Source of the DNA: Megalobrama amblycephala
Taxonomy: Eukaryota; Chordata; Actinopteri; Cypriniformes; Xenocyprididae
Assembly: GCF_018812025.1 (NCBI RefSeq)
Contig: NC_063066.1
Location: 1,672,692 to 1,736,691 of the forward strand
Length of the DNA stretch: 64,000 nt
Reading direction: 5' to 3'
Below are positions 1-12,671 of this stretch, piece by piece. A model generated the notes under the pieces. It worked only from the letters and a program-made list of their open reading frames with translations. It did not search any database and was not told the DNA's origin. Position 1 is the first letter of the stretch. Every line of letters begins with the position of its first letter. The position numbers and the translations under genes were made by a program.

Positions 1-1705
1 CTTGCTTGGATGTGATGGATCATTCCTGATTGAGATCTCATAGCAGCTCAAGTTGGAGATCATGATGTTTGCAAACATTGGCCTTTTTCCACTTGCTTCC
101 AGTTTTTAGTCTGAATTTACTCTCTGTCTATATCCTCCTGAGACCCCGAATAAAAGTTATTATAATGTTTAGAGCATAAGAAACAAATTAAAAACAACAT
201 TTTTGAAAAATTATATTTTATTCATACGTTACGCTCTGCTGTGCACACAATCAGGTCTAAGTTGTTTAAAAAATAAAATGGCATGAAATGACATGTATTA
301 ATTTTTAGGCTTCAGGGTTGTTTTTAACCAAACTTTGTATAAAAGATGATTCTCAACTATGTTGTGAAAGATATAATGGAATTAATTGATATACCATTTT
401 ACTTTATGCATTATGTAAAATAGTCAAACATGGATTTTCCCAGTCAATGCAATGCATCTGTACACTGTATGTAATTTGCATAATAATGTGTTCTTGGAGC
501 AACATGCAATGAAAACAGAAGTGTAATAATGGGATTAATAATTGGCAACATCTTAATAATAATATCTAATAATTAATAGGAATATTTATATATAATTTCT
601 TTCCCTGTTCACTTGTTGTATCTCCCAAAATCCCATGATTTAAGTCCTGAAAATGTATCTGATTTAAATGATAATTACAAAATATTATCATATTTCCATA
701 AGAGTGCTAATTTTCATTTTCAGTCATATTTAAAGACCAAGAAGTTGTTGTTGTCATGGCGAAACCCTGCCCTGAATGTGCTCTTTACAGGACATTAAAA
801 CTGTGACATGATGTCAGAGAAATTCACTAAAATATAGTGTCCACTAGGACAGAAGTCTATTCCCGGGTCGCAGGAGGATATGCATTAATTCATCTTTCCG
901 GTTACACCTGTGAGCACAGAAGTGTTTTCTAATGCATTTTCTGACCGCTGAAGATGAGTTTCTTTAGGAGTGGTTGAGCTGGTCTCCAATCGCTTAATTG
1001 CTTTTGCTCTATCAAGTGCAAAACTGTGAAAAGTTCTACAGTGGTTCCTGACACGAGTCTGTCATTAGTGTTGTTCTCGCTCTGAATCGATACTGTATCT
1101 GAACCTCCAGCGCTTGAAGGTGTTTGTGTGTAACTTCCTGTGCTCCTGTCATGAGGAACATCTGCTTCTACTCCTCTAATCCGTCGACACCAAACCTCTT
1201 ATCCTCTTCCCAAACATTATTCCAGTGCTTTTTAGTTCTTTCCTGTTATTTTGGGCAGAATTACTCCTGTGGAAACCCACATGTACGTGAAAATAAGCTT
1301 GTACAGTAAATGGTTTGATTGTTCCAGTGGACGGTTTGAGCTGGTTTGTGAGTTTGTCCACTCCTCGTTTCCAGTTAGAAGGTTTTTTACATTTTATTTG
1401 TCTTGCTAAGAGAACCTTCAGTGTGAGTGTGTGTGTATTGTGTAGTCCATATCATGTTGGCCTTATTTCTGTACTAAACCATTGAGCTCCTGAGGCTGTT
1501 TCGTGTCTGAATGGACTCGTCACAAACGGTGACCTCTGCGGCTTTCAGTTACAATAGACACTCGTGAGCTTCTCCGACATTCATTGGGCGAATCTCACAA
1601 CAGCTGTCAAGAAATGGCTGTCATATTTTGCCTCATTATTTCTAAGAAAAAGAAAAGTATCATTTTACAATTTCTTTTTTTGCATATAATAATTTAAGCA
1701 TTTTT
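1..1705. other. No recognisable gene or repeat
   Basis: A+T-rich single-copy-looking sequence. Open frames here are short (61 codons at most) with no coding-like codon pattern or convincing splice sites. I see no inverted or tandem repeat structure above background. Confidence 0.5.
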
Positions 1706-2491
1706 AAGGACTGTTCACATCAAGGACGATAACTAAAAGAATACTGTCGTCCACAGCACAACTATAACGATAACGGCAAAGAGAAATGATATTGTTGGAA
1801 TCTCTTTCAAAATGATTTTTTTCCCAGTTGAAAATATCGACAGCCAATCAGAATCCATCCTGCTTTAATGAGCTTGAGTTTTTAAAGAGACAGGCGACAA
1901 AACTGCAGTGCTAATAATAAATAGGGGTATAGTATCGATGCATCGCGATACGTGTGAATTGTTTCTGATATTTTCCAAATGCATCGCAAATCAATTCTGA
2001 GCTTAGTTTTTAACAGCAGATGGCGCTCTAGGCTAGTTTTTATCTCACGCTCAAATGCTCATGAAGAAGAGCGCTCGTGCGTTCGTCTGAGTCTGAGAAT
2101 GTATTTGCAGCTCAGAACGTTTTTATGACGCAAAATTAATGTAAACAGCCCACTGCAAACACTCTTGTAATTCACTTCAACCTTTTCGAACTTTATGAAT
2201 GATTATTTTAGGTTTTAGTGGTGTGTGTAAGGAACTGGAAGGAAGCAGAGTACGGCTGTTTCTAAAGCACGCAGCGCCATCTGCTGTTAAAACTAAGCTC
2301 AGAATCGATTCGAGAGAGAATTGTGATGCATTTGGAAAATCTCAGAATCGATCCAGAATCATTTCTCGATTCGCGATGCATCGATTTATTTTCCCAGCCC
2401 TAAACAGAACGATATCGTCCGCTGGTATGGATGCTAATATAGTTATTATTATAGTTTCTTTATAGTTATCGTTCTTGGTGTGAACAGGCCT
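1706..2491. mobile_element. MITE with 'ctgttcacac' ends, interrupted
   Basis: The left end (aaggactgttcacatcaagg, then acgataact) is the imperfect inverted complement of the right end at about 2460-2491 (agttatcgttcttggtgtga). This marks terminal inverted repeats of a non-autonomous DNA transposon. The middle is occupied by a separate element at 1922-2402. The internal flank (cagccaatcagaatccatcctg) recurs inverted at about 14630-14665 and in part at 42460-42480, so the family is present at least three times. Superfamily is not determined. Confidence 0.65.
1922..2402. mobile_element. Palindromic hAT-like MITE, copy 1
   Basis: The element runs from taggggtatagtatcgatgc to cgatttattttcccagccct. 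The two halves are near inverse complements: 'agcagatggcgctctaggct' on the left and 'cgccatctgctgttaaaact' on the right. The same family recurs at 12672-12912 and 29149-29558, where 8-bp near-identical flanking duplications support an hAT-type origin. This copy sits inside the MITE at 1706-2491. The target duplication here is not clear. Confidence 0.75.
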
Positions 2492-2614
2492 TATGTCTAC
2501 TGCATTTTATTAATATTTTATATAACAACAAAACAGCATTGTTCCCTCAAAGGAAGAGTTTTAGAAATGAAAATGGAATAATAATCATCATAATGGGGAA
2601 AAATGTGTGAAAAA

Positions 2615-3068
2615 AAGAAAATTTTGGCCGATACCGATAACCGATAATTCTTGATATTTGAAAGCCGAAAACCGATATATTGGCCGATTAATCTTAATCT
2701 CAATTTTCTTATATAATTTTTAGAGCCTGATTACAAAAACAAACATTTCACCATTAAATCCATGTCCCAAACACACGATAATAATGTTCACATTATAATA
2801 TTATGTAACTTATATGACAGACTTGCGCTGCAGATGTTGCACTTACTGTATTTTCCTTTTTGAAGTGATTTCAATCATTTTTCACGCAATTCAAAACCAT
2901 CATGGTGAACAGTGCGCATCTGAAGTGTCTCAGCTTAAGGAAATTATCCATTATTTATCAGCTTTAAAATATCGGCCAAATTTTCTTATCGAGCCGATAA
3001 CGATAACATTAAAAATGAACATATATCGGCCGATACCGATATGGTGGCTGATATATCGTGCATCCCTA
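2615..3068. mobile_element. MITE rich in 'ccgatatatcggcc' motifs
   Basis: Motifs such as 'ggccgataccgataaccgat' near 2630 and 'tatcggccgataccgatatg' near 3025 face each other, and the right end is 'atatatcgtgcatccctaat'. This is the arrangement of a common fish hAT-like MITE with a TAGGGATGCA terminus. The left terminus is degraded, so that boundary is approximate. Confidence 0.6.
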
Positions 3069-4823
3069 ATATCAATATTAGTGTGGTAGAAAAAATACGC
3101 TTTACTTTCTTTGTAAAATATTTTTTTCTTTTTTTCTCCACTATATAAACCAGATGTTTATCATAGGATTCACCGTTACTGCTTGGCAGGACGTATATAA
3201 ATTAAATAATTTAATTATTTCAATAGTTTGGGTGCTCTTACCGTAAGGGAACACTTTGTATGTATTTTGTAAATAGTTTTGAGCTTGTTATCACAGCAGT
3301 CATGTGGTGAATCTGCTGATGCATCGCTGGAGCTGGAAGAATTAAAACACAAACATCTTGAGCCTGTTCAGACACGCCTGTACAACACTGATCAAAGCAG
3401 ACATGGTTCTGGCCGTCACTGATGCGGGATGTCCAGCTCCTCCAGCCAAACCTATAATGACCCTAAACACATCTCCACCCGTCAGGTCCAGAGCTGGTCA
3501 CCTGGACTAACACTCTTTATAATCACACGGCTTTAGTAGAAGATTTGTGAGCTCACACTGGAATCTCTCAAGTAGTGTTTTGACTAGCTTTACTAAAGAG
3601 GATAGTTGAAAGACATCTTTTTTATTCACATAAAAGAGCACCGTTCTGCTAAAATCAGATTTTTTTGTGTTTAATTGGGGAAAGAAAGTCATGCAGGTTT
3701 GAGAAGTGAGTGATGAAAGAATTGTCATTTTTCGGTGAACTGTCACTTTAAGCCGGCAGTGTTTGGGAAGAGGTCGAGTCAATCAGCAGTGAGACAGATC
3801 CGTCTTCTCCAGGTGAAACATCACCGGAGAGACGGAGAGAAAGCTCTCATTATCTGCATCCTGAAAGAGATCAAGATCTGGCTTGACCTCTTGGTTCTTT
3901 GCATTGACTTCTTCTTAAGTCTCTTTTCTTTCTCTCGGTGGCTCTCCAGAGGAGTGAAGCTCAGCCGGTGTCACGTATCCTTTCATTCCGGCTCGAGCTG
4001 ATGTGATTCCTCAGTGATACTCCCCAGTTACCCAGAATCCTCCCAGCAGAGATGAGGCGAGGAATCTGAGCAACCTTGTATTGATTTAGTCTTTTGAGGA
4101 GAAAAAACGGGTCGAGTAACCAGAGACATTGTTGGGCTTCTTCTGGCAAGAATTAGCGTAATTTATTGGTTTGTGTAAGACTGGAGCTGCTTCTGAAATT
4201 CTGGTTTCTCAAATCAAACTCAGTTCTCAATTTTATTGATGTAAGTCTGTTTTTTGTTTTTGACTCTTCATATACTTTTATAGCAAACAAAATTCCCTTA
4301 AAATCAAACATGAAATGTGTAAATATTGCCACGGACTGTGTAGACCCAACAAGGGAAAAATGTGTTTCTAAACATCATCTGATTTCTGATAAAGTGAAGC
4401 TGAGTTTTGTGTTCATCACTCATCAGTTTCATCTTTCAGGTCATCTTCTGTCATGGAGAAGTAGTTTTGTAAGTGTTGACCTGCTATAACAACACCACGT
4501 CTGGTTCAGTGGATATCTATAGATGACTATTAATATCCTGTTTTAGTACTGCGGTTTGTCATTGTCACAGTACACTGCAGTGTGAGAGCAAAATATTTTC
4601 GTCTACATTTGCGCTCTTGTGTACAGTACTTTGCTGGCCTGAAGTCACACATTTCTGTTTGGAGAAACAAGAACCGTTTCCCTGAAGCAGCAAGTCTAAC
4701 ATCACATCTCATCCCACCTACAGTATTTCAGACGAAGCCTTTGATTTCTGCAACGCTGGAAAATGAAGACAGTCATAAATTAAACTTGCTGTATAAAACA
4801 GAATGTCATTGAAGATTGGATTA
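3069..4823. other. Mostly unassigned sequence
   Basis: No gene is recognisable. About 3660-3760 resembles the right end of a common fish MITE (wording like 'tcatgcaggtttgag' ending 'gtgaactgtcactttaa'), heavily mutated. Open frames up to 107 codons (4166-4489) lack coding character. Confidence 0.4.
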
Positions 4824-5261
4824 GGTGTTTTTACAGATAAACTAGACCGATAACCGATATTTTGAACCGATATATACACTGATCAGGCATAACATCATGA
4901 GCACTGACAGATGAAGTGAATAACACTGATCATCTCTTCATGGCTGTGGCTTTTTCAGCAGGATAATGAAAGCAGAAATGGTTCAGGAATGGTTTGAGGA
5001 GCACAACAACGAGTTTGAGGTGTTGACTTGACCTCCAAATTCCCCAGATCTCAATCCAATCGAGCATCTGTGGGATGTGCTGAACAAACAAGTCCACCTC
5101 ACAACTTACAGGACTCAAAGCATCTGCTGCTAACATCTACAGATGCACACCTTCAGGGGTCTAGAGGAGTCCATGCCTCGACGGGTCAGGGCTGTTTTTC
5201 GATACTGATAACCATAAAAACGCTTAATATCGGCTAGACCGATAATCGGTTGACCCCTAGT
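4824..5261. mobile_element. hAT-like element with 8-bp target duplication
   Basis: The interval is bounded by the direct repeat TTGGATTA at 4816-4823 and 5262-5269, the 8-bp duplication expected of hAT transposition. Inside the boundaries the left 'tagaccgataaccgatattt' mirrors the right 'aatatcggctagaccgataa'. The core (about 4865-5205) is unrelated to these ends and derives from a Tc1 transposon. Confidence 0.75.
4865..5205 (+). pseudogene. Tc1/mariner transposase fragment
   Basis: The conceptual translation around 5030-5100 contains the typical Tc1 catalytic neighbourhood (SPDLNPIEHLW-like; E is the last residue of the DD34E triad), preceded by sequence resembling the Q-D-N region near 4960. 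Reading frames are broken and only the C-terminal part of a transposase of about 340 residues is represented. The left part (cactgatcaggcataacatc) is the typical start of a widespread fish Tc1 family. The fragment has lost the N-terminal DNA-binding domain and cannot encode an active enzyme. It lies wholly inside the hAT-bounded element. Confidence 0.65.
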
Positions 5262-5349
5262 TTGGATTAATAAATGAAAAGTAGGGATGCACACTGAATA
5301 AACTGCAATTTATAGACTAGTGTCTGTGAATATTAAAGCTCAAAAAAAT

Positions 5350-6213
5350 CTATTCACAAAACATCTTAAGGCTAAAAGTAGCTCCTAAATCGCAGATTTA
5401 GGAGAAACACTTAAAAATAATGGCCGTGTCAGTCCTAATTTCAGTATTTCACAAAGCATTTTAGTGCTAAAACTATCTCCTAAATCTGTGAAACATTAGG
5501 AATAGTCAAGAGGACTCCTAAGATCACCAAGACCAAATCACAGACAGTCCTAATCCACCTAAAGACACTGAACACCATTGAGGCAACAGCGACAGAGCCT
5601 TGGGTGCTCAACTTTTTCTTCATAAATGCAATACATTTTGATTTATAGATTTGAATTTATGATGAGGCACCAAAAATAAATCTTTAACAAATATTGTCCG
5701 ATTACCCGTGGCAGTGGTTTTCATGAGTTCACACTTACAAATGATTGAATAGAGTAATAAAATACATAATACGCGTATTTGGTGTGCTGTCCAAGGGGAT
5801 CGAGGGCTCCGAGCTTGAAATTCAGCCCAAATCCAGAGTTCTCCTCGTATCCCCAGCCGAGAGTGAGGGACGGGGTGGCGGAGGGATGCAGAAAACTGTC
5901 GAAGTAACTATAGGTGAGTCGGCTCTGTGTCTATACTCCAGATTGACCGTTTGAATGGGTTTCTCCCAAACTTTATTTATAATTATTACATAATTTGTCG
6001 CTTGAATTCTGCATTCTCTCGAGACATCCAAGAGGTGGAGAATTCACTGTATATACTAGTTTAATTAGTGACACTTAGCCTACATTTTAAAACCTTTATT
6101 TGAATATGGCAACATTTGTATTTTAAAACCTTTATCTTAGCTAAGAACTTTTACTGCCTTTTAGGAGAACTCTTAGTGGTAAGATCAAATGTTTTTTGTG
6201 AATACGGCCCCCG
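5350..6213. mobile_element. Non-autonomous DNA transposon, 'gtattcacaaaacatctta' type
   Basis: The left end (attcacaaaacatcttaagg, ctaaaagtagctcctaaatc) is mirrored by the right end at about 6140-6213, whose complement reads gggccgtattcacaaaaaac followed by gttctcctaaaaggcagt. Such ends are frequent in cyprinids and have been linked with PIF/Harbinger-type elements; that placement is from general knowledge and tentative. Boundaries are accurate to about 20 bp. The interior shows no transposase. Confidence 0.5.
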
Positions 6214-6490
6214 AAGTCCACATGTTCTGCATGTCTCGGTTCGGTCTGCTACACATACTGACGCTCGCGGTGCCGTCTCACGATATCAACACATGAACTC
6301 ACGCCATTTAAAGAGGCACTTCCTCTGATGCTGATCTCTTTGTCTGGAGTGCGTGTTGAAGCATGTCTCAGCATGACTCTGTGCTGCCGTGAGTTTCACT
6401 CCAGCTAATTTATGCAATAATGTGTTCTTCTGCCATTTATCATTGCTGCTGTTTCAGCACATCCACTACATTCGAGTCATACTTCATGAT

Positions 6491-7343
6491 CAGAGGTGTA
6501 AAGAGTACCTGAAAACCATACTTGAGTAAAAGTACAGTCACCAATTCCAATACGACTTGAGTAAAAGTCTTAGAGTATCTGATTTTAACAGTACTTGAGT
6601 ATTTTACTCATGCTGAATGTAGGCTCAGAGATGCACTAGTCCTGAGAGACATGCCAGTGAAAATAAGAAACAATTGATTTGTAAGATGAGAAATCAAGTT
6701 TATTTTCTAAAATCAAAATAAAACTGAACACCTCAATGTTGCAATAAATCAAGGTCGACACAACAACCTTTTAAACGTCTACAAACTCTGAAGTCTCAGT
6801 TAAGCTCTAGTGCACAAAAAGGCCATGAGTAAACCAATATCCGTCAAAACGGTCTTGTCAATATAGCGGATAAATAAAACAATGTGAAGTAAAATGAAAT
6901 AGTCAAAGTCTACTGTATGTGCTGGTTTCGGCCTCATCACCGGCTGCAGTCATTTCCTCATCTAATAAATCAAACACCTGCGATCAGAAACTACCTGCTA
7001 ATGCACTCACATTCACGTAAAGTATCCTTGTTGACAAGTTTTGGGTGAGAAAAGGCAAAATGCACAAGATGTAGTACCTTCAATGCCCTTAGATGGCGAT
7101 TTCGCTTCTTTATAGCAGAAACAAACTGCTGCAGAAAAAGTTAGGTGTCATGAAAAATGTAATTTGTAATTGCATCATTAATCAGAAATGTAGAGTAAAA
7201 AGTACATTTACTTGCTCAAAAATGTAGTCAAGTAGAGAGTAAAAGTTGCTAATATCTTTGATACTCAGTACAACTACAAAGTAGCCAAAAAGATACTTAA
7301 GTACAATAACTAATTACATTTACTCAAGTACTTTACACCTCTG
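6491..7343. mobile_element. hAT MITE, complete, 853 bp
   Basis: Starts CAGAGGTGTAAAG and ends CTTTACACCTCTG, perfect inverted termini. It is flanked by the identical 8-bp direct repeat TTCATGAT (6483-6490 and 7344-7351). Subterminal sequence is a string of 'acttgagtaaaagta' motifs in both orientations. The combination of 8-bp duplication and CAG(A)GGTGTAAA ends fits hAT. There is no coding capacity. Confidence 0.92.
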
Positions 7344-7351
7344 TTCATGAT

Positions 7352-8519
7352 CATAGAGATGGTCAGGTGGACTGATCGTCGACTGGCCCATTAGTGATGT
7401 TGAGTAGTGAGTATTTAGATTTGTTTTTTTTTTTTTGTTTTTTTTTTCAGCATGTGAACAGTAAAAGTTGAACTGTCTGGACCTTAAAACATTAATATGC
7501 ATGTGTAATTTTGCAATTTTTCCTCAGATGTAATACATAAGATGTTTAATTTCAGTAGTCTGTCCTGGTTTAAGATTCTGTAGCACAAACACTGAAGTTG
7601 AGCTGTATGCTGTCTTGGTTTACTGTTGCTTGGAGACTTTTGTCACAGTCGCGGCCCCGAGAGCTCGTGACACTCCTCTGTTTCCAGACCTAAAGAGCCG
7701 TGTGACCGTCTGCGAGAGCACTTCGAGTAAAGCTCTGTCATCCTTAGTGCACTTTTAGAGTAACAGATTAACAAAATCAGTGACCGATCAAGAAAAGATT
7801 GGCTTGATTTTAGCAGGGAAGGTGTTTTCTTGTAGGAGTTTTGTCGTTCATGTTAACCAGAGTGCTAGTCTCATTGTTCTGGTGTGTGTTGCTTGAGTTC
7901 AATCCAGATTTGTGTGTGTGAATGTGTGAATGTATGTGTGAGTCTTGCACCTTTGGAAAGACTTGAATTATTCAGGACTCCAGACCACTTGAAACCCTCC
8001 CTCAATAGAGGCCCGTCTGAAAGAGAGCCAGCGCTCAATCCAGCCGACTGAAGCACATCTAAATATTTCATTCATCCAAGGCCACAAATTCTGCTAAAGC
8101 ACTGATCAGTTCGCTGCGAATGCTAATGAGGGTTTAGACTTTACTACCTGACTTCAGACGGGCAGCTCAGAGTCTGGAGTAAAACAGGCAAATATCATTT
8201 CTGTGTATGTCGTACTAGTATTGACTGATGGGAAAAACGCTGACCTGCATCATCAATAAGATGTTTACTGGATTTGGGCTTGTCTTATATTAGTACTTAG
8301 TACAAAACTGGTAAAAATGACTGGCAGGCAGCAGAGGAAAGCCTCGTTTTGCCCTTCAGGTGGGTGTTCCTTATAAAACTATAACTGTACAGTAGATATT
8401 GTAGTGCCAGTGAAACTGCTTGTTTCAAATTTTGCATCAATGAAACGGCTCCATGTAACAGTTTCAGTGGAAGAGGTGTTTATCACACAGTCTGTGTTCG
8501 GTGAGGTGCTGCACATGCG

Positions 8520-8591
<72 letters not shown>

Positions 8592-9154
8592 CTGTAGGCA
8601 GGAACAGTCTTGTCTCTCTTAATTTAGCCCCAGTGTTGCAGCTCATGTAGCTCTTTTCTTTCTCTCATTATATGATGTGGCTCTCTGCCAAAGGCCGGAT
8701 TATGCAAGCCGCTCTCCCTCCTGACAGCACCCACTTGCAAACACATGCAAACACACACACAGTAACTGATGAGAGGGCAGGTTAGCAGGTGGCATCATTT
8801 ATAATTGATGCGACTGATGTTTTACCTGTGATTTCCATATGGGGAAGCGCAGGTGTGTTCACCCCATGTGCATTCAACATTTACTTCTATTTCACTGCGG
8901 AGCAAATCTGTCTTGTGGATGTTTACAAGACATCCACCATCATTGAGGAGGAGTAACAAGGCAAATCTAGAAGTCTCTTGTTACTATAGACGGAGCTGAG
9001 TCACAGTTTATGTTGGGCGTCTTTAACTGCTGTGCGCTTGTACGCATGTGTTGATGTTGTATTGAAAAACATTTACCTTGTGGGTAAGGTTAGGACAGGT
9101 TTGGTGGTATGGGTGGGTTAAGAGTCAACAGTGTAATTATAGATGTAAAAATAT
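7352..9154. other. No gene recognised; microsatellite and short T-run
   Basis: Apart from the (TG)n at 8521-8590, T-runs at 7425-7449 and a short cyprinid-type motif at 9075-9120 (ttgtgggtaaggttaggaca), I see nothing that can be named. Confidence 0.4.
8521..8590. repeat. (TG)35 microsatellite
   Basis: Uninterrupted TG dinucleotides for 70 bp. Open frames across it on both strands encode only Cys-Val or Thr-His repeats and are not genes. Confidence 0.97.
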
Positions 9155-10945
9155 AGCTGCAAGCAGCATTTATCGTGGTTAAGCACAATGAAGGCATGAT
9201 AAGTCATGCCAGCATGGCTGGGAGCGTCAGACCAACTGCATAAATGAGCAATTAAAGACATTAAAATGATTTCAGCCAAAATGGCTGAAACATCATAAAT
9301 ATAAACGGTAGTAATATGATTTAATTGTTTATCATGTTTGACCAATAGGTGGCGCTGTGGCTAAATTGATGTGGTGTGGTCAGAGTAAGGTGTCAATGAC
9401 GCATGCAAAGTTTTGTGTTAATCACAACATCTGAAATGAAAACGGAAATCTATCGACACATTTTTGCTGGCATAGTCTGAAGATTATACAGTTCGATTTT
9501 GGTGAAAATCTGAGCAATGGTCAAGGAGGAGGAGTTCGAAAAAGTAAAAATTTTGGTAAACTATGGCAAAATTGGTATCTATATTCTCAGCATGACCCAT
9601 AACAATGGCTTTATTACAATAAGCAAAACTAATCGGAAGCTATTAGCAATTTTTGAAGTTTCATTATAATTGTTTACCACAAGGTGGCACTGCTACAACT
9701 TTTTGAGCATCTTCAGAGCATGGTGCCGAAGACACATACTGAGTTTGGTAACGATACACCAATGCATTCGTTAAATATAACATTTTACTACAAAATTCAA
9801 AATGGCTGGCACCAAAAATTCTGTATTTTTCGACTGAATCTAAAGAGACCAGTGATTTTTGGCAAAGTTATGGGCAAAAAGAGCCATTTTTCATTTCTCC
9901 TGACCACTAGGTGGCACTGTGCTGAAACTGTGCAGGTATCCTCAGCTCATGGTTGTCATAACACACACCAAGTTTGGTGAGAATATGCAAACTTTTGACA
10001 AATTCCATACATTTTTGCTGGCATAGTCTGAAGATTATATGATTCGATTTTGGTGAAAATCTGAGCAATGGTCAAGGAGGAGGAGTTTGAAAAAGTAAAA
10101 ATTTTGGTAAACTATGGCAAATTTGGTATCTATATTCTCAGCATGACCCATTACAATGGCTTTATTACAATAAGCAAAACTAATCGGAAGCTATTAGCAA
10201 TTTTTGAAGTTTCATTATAATTGTTTACCACAAGGTGGCACTGCTACAACTTTTTGAGCATCTTCAGAGCATGGTGCCGAAGACACATAACGAGTTTGGT
10301 AACGATACACCAATGCATTCGTTAAATATAACATTTTACTACAAAATTCAAAATGGCTGGCACCAAAAATTGGGTATTTTTCGGCTGAATCTAAAGAGAC
10401 CAGTGAATTTTGGCCAAACTCTTCAGAAGTTATATTTTTCATATCTCCTGACCACTAGGTGGCACTGCACTGAAACTGTGCAGGTATCCTCAGCTCATGG
10501 TTGTCATAACACACACCAAGTTTGGTGAGAATATGCAAACTTTTGACAAATTCCATATTTTTTTGTTGGCATGGTCTGAAGATGATCTGGTTTAATTTCA
10601 TGAAAATTGGAGCAACATCCCAGGAGGAGTTTAAAAAAGTTTTTTTGAAAATTTAAAATGTGGAAAAATCTTCATGATGGAAAACGAAGGTGCAATCAAA
10701 TCAACTTGAGCCAAGGAATCGGAGGAAAAAATAATTTTGTTTCTAGTTTTGGACAGTTGGTGGCGCTAGAGTGATTGATATAGAGATCAAAATTGCTGTG
10801 GTTAAAGTTTAGTCTGTCCTCTATCTGTGCACCAAATTTCACAACTTTCACTCAAGCAGTTTACGGGCATTACACTCAAGCGGAAGAAGAACACCGCCAA
10901 CGGATACATTGGTGTCTATCGATGTACCTTCAGTGCTTGAGCCCT
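9155..10945. repeat. Interspersed 'agctgcaagcagc' repeat with 551-bp internal duplication
   Basis: The unit opens with agctgcaagcagcattta and ends near 'cagtgcttgagccctgatta', the wording of an abundant fish repeat that I cannot place in a superfamily. Internally, 9471-10021 and 10022-10569 are two near-identical tandem units (offset 551 bp) and a diverged third begins at 10570. Each unit carries two 'ggtggca/cgct' motifs. The open frames at 9684 and 10235 are the same non-coding sequence read twice. Confidence 0.8.
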
Positions 10946-12671
10946 GATTAAAGAAGTGAATCAAGCTGTAATTACACTCAGGTATATAATAAATACCCCA
11001 GTGTAATGCAAAAACATGGACGTCCACAATAGGTGCATTGCATCAAATGATTAATTTTATGTTGGTATATAGTAGTTATGACTATTAGAATTAAGAGTTA
11101 AGACTCTTAATTTTGTTATCTTCGACATGTCTGCAGTTTTTCCACTGATAGTATGTAGAGTTTAGATCCCATGTGCAGTCTAATGGGTTACAAACAAACA
11201 AACACAGCTGGACAAGAGAAGAAGGAAACTTGAGGGCTATAAATAAACAAAGACTAATGATTAACTGAGTACACCTGTGAGTATTCAAGACGATAAACCA
11301 ATGACAAGACAGAACTGAGAATCACCTGACAAGACAAACCAATGAAAACGCAACACATGAACCAAAGGAATCACGTGACCAGATCATAGGGAATCACATG
11401 ACACAATAACAGGAAACTTGGCTATGAGAAACTTCAAAATAAAAGACATGAAAAGATGAACATAAACAAACCCTAGAACATGAACGGTGATGGGATCATT
11501 GACCGACTCGAACTGAAGGATTCCTTCACTGAAATCAAGTCGAAATCATCTTTTTGAATGATGAACAGGTTTAATTTAGGCTTTTATTCTCATATAAACA
11601 TTCACATCAAATATGGTAAACTGAAGCCCAAATGAACCAGAACCAATGAGGTTTGATCTCACATGTCAACAAGTGCGTTTGAGCTGCTGTTGAACATATT
11701 TGATGCAAATTAAATCGGTTCATCATATGAAGTGATCACACTGCTGGATTCATATGGATTTAGAAGTAAATAGTGGCAGTTTTCATGTTTGAGGTCAACG
11801 ATCACTCTAACAGGTGTAATTACTGTGTGCAGTGCTGTAGTTTTCAATGTCATCAAATTCTCCTTTCCACTAAAATATGATATGAGGGTTTAGTAATAAT
11901 AGAGCATTCATTTTCTGCTGAACTAATCCTGGTACAAAGGAGAAAGAAGGTGGTTTTTGGTCATTCAGGCTCTCAGATTAATGTTTCTGGTTACGGGTCA
12001 GAGAAGCAGAAGGGCAATACGTGTAGTTTGCATGTGCAGAATCACCATCTCGCGTTCACACTGAAACACGCGACACACCCTGCTGAGGGCCGTGATGGAG
12101 GGAATGTAGACGGGACGTGACAGACCGTCACTAATGTACTGACGCAGAAGAGCTGGATAATTCATCATCATCGCACACACAAGCTGTGTCAAAACTCCCC
12201 TGAAGTTAGTAAATATGATAGAACTTCACTTTGGGGATGTCCCGAGATATAAAAATATAAAATAGAGGGAGTCTAAATAATATTTGTGTGTGTGTGTGTG
12301 TGGGTGTCAGCAGGAAAGCATGTGACTTGAAGAGACCATGTGAACAGTGCATGTGACGCCTCTCTCTCTTTCAGACGCAGTGTTAAGTCGCGTCACACTG
12401 GACTTTGAGCATGTGAAGTTAGTTCAGACCCACAGCAGTGGTTGTTTGTTCTTTAAATTGACCAAGTGGTCGATCTGTGATGCTTAAATACTCTATTGGT
12501 CAAATGTCTTTGCACTTTGCATATTTGAATGTCATATTTCACCAAAGTGAACTTAGTCTACATGTGATAAACAGCAGAAGACTTGTGTTTCCGTGGAGAA
12601 TGTGATTGTGACTTTATGCTCTCTCTCTCTCTCTCTCTCGCTTTCTGATTGGTTACATTAGACCTACTTTA
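10946..12671. other. No gene recognised; possible retroelement LTR-like stretch
   Basis: About 11270-11480 contains repeated 'aatcacgtgacc / aatcacatgac' and 'aaccaatgaaaacg' motifs resembling fish LTR or MITE termini, but paired ends could not be found. The rest shows only a short (TG)n at 12282-12302 and (CT)n at 12618-12639. Confidence 0.35.

Noticed and set aside
9684..10528. Two near-identical ~98-codon frames
   Set aside because: They are the duplicated 551-bp unit of a dispersed repeat with different stop positions, not paralogous genes.
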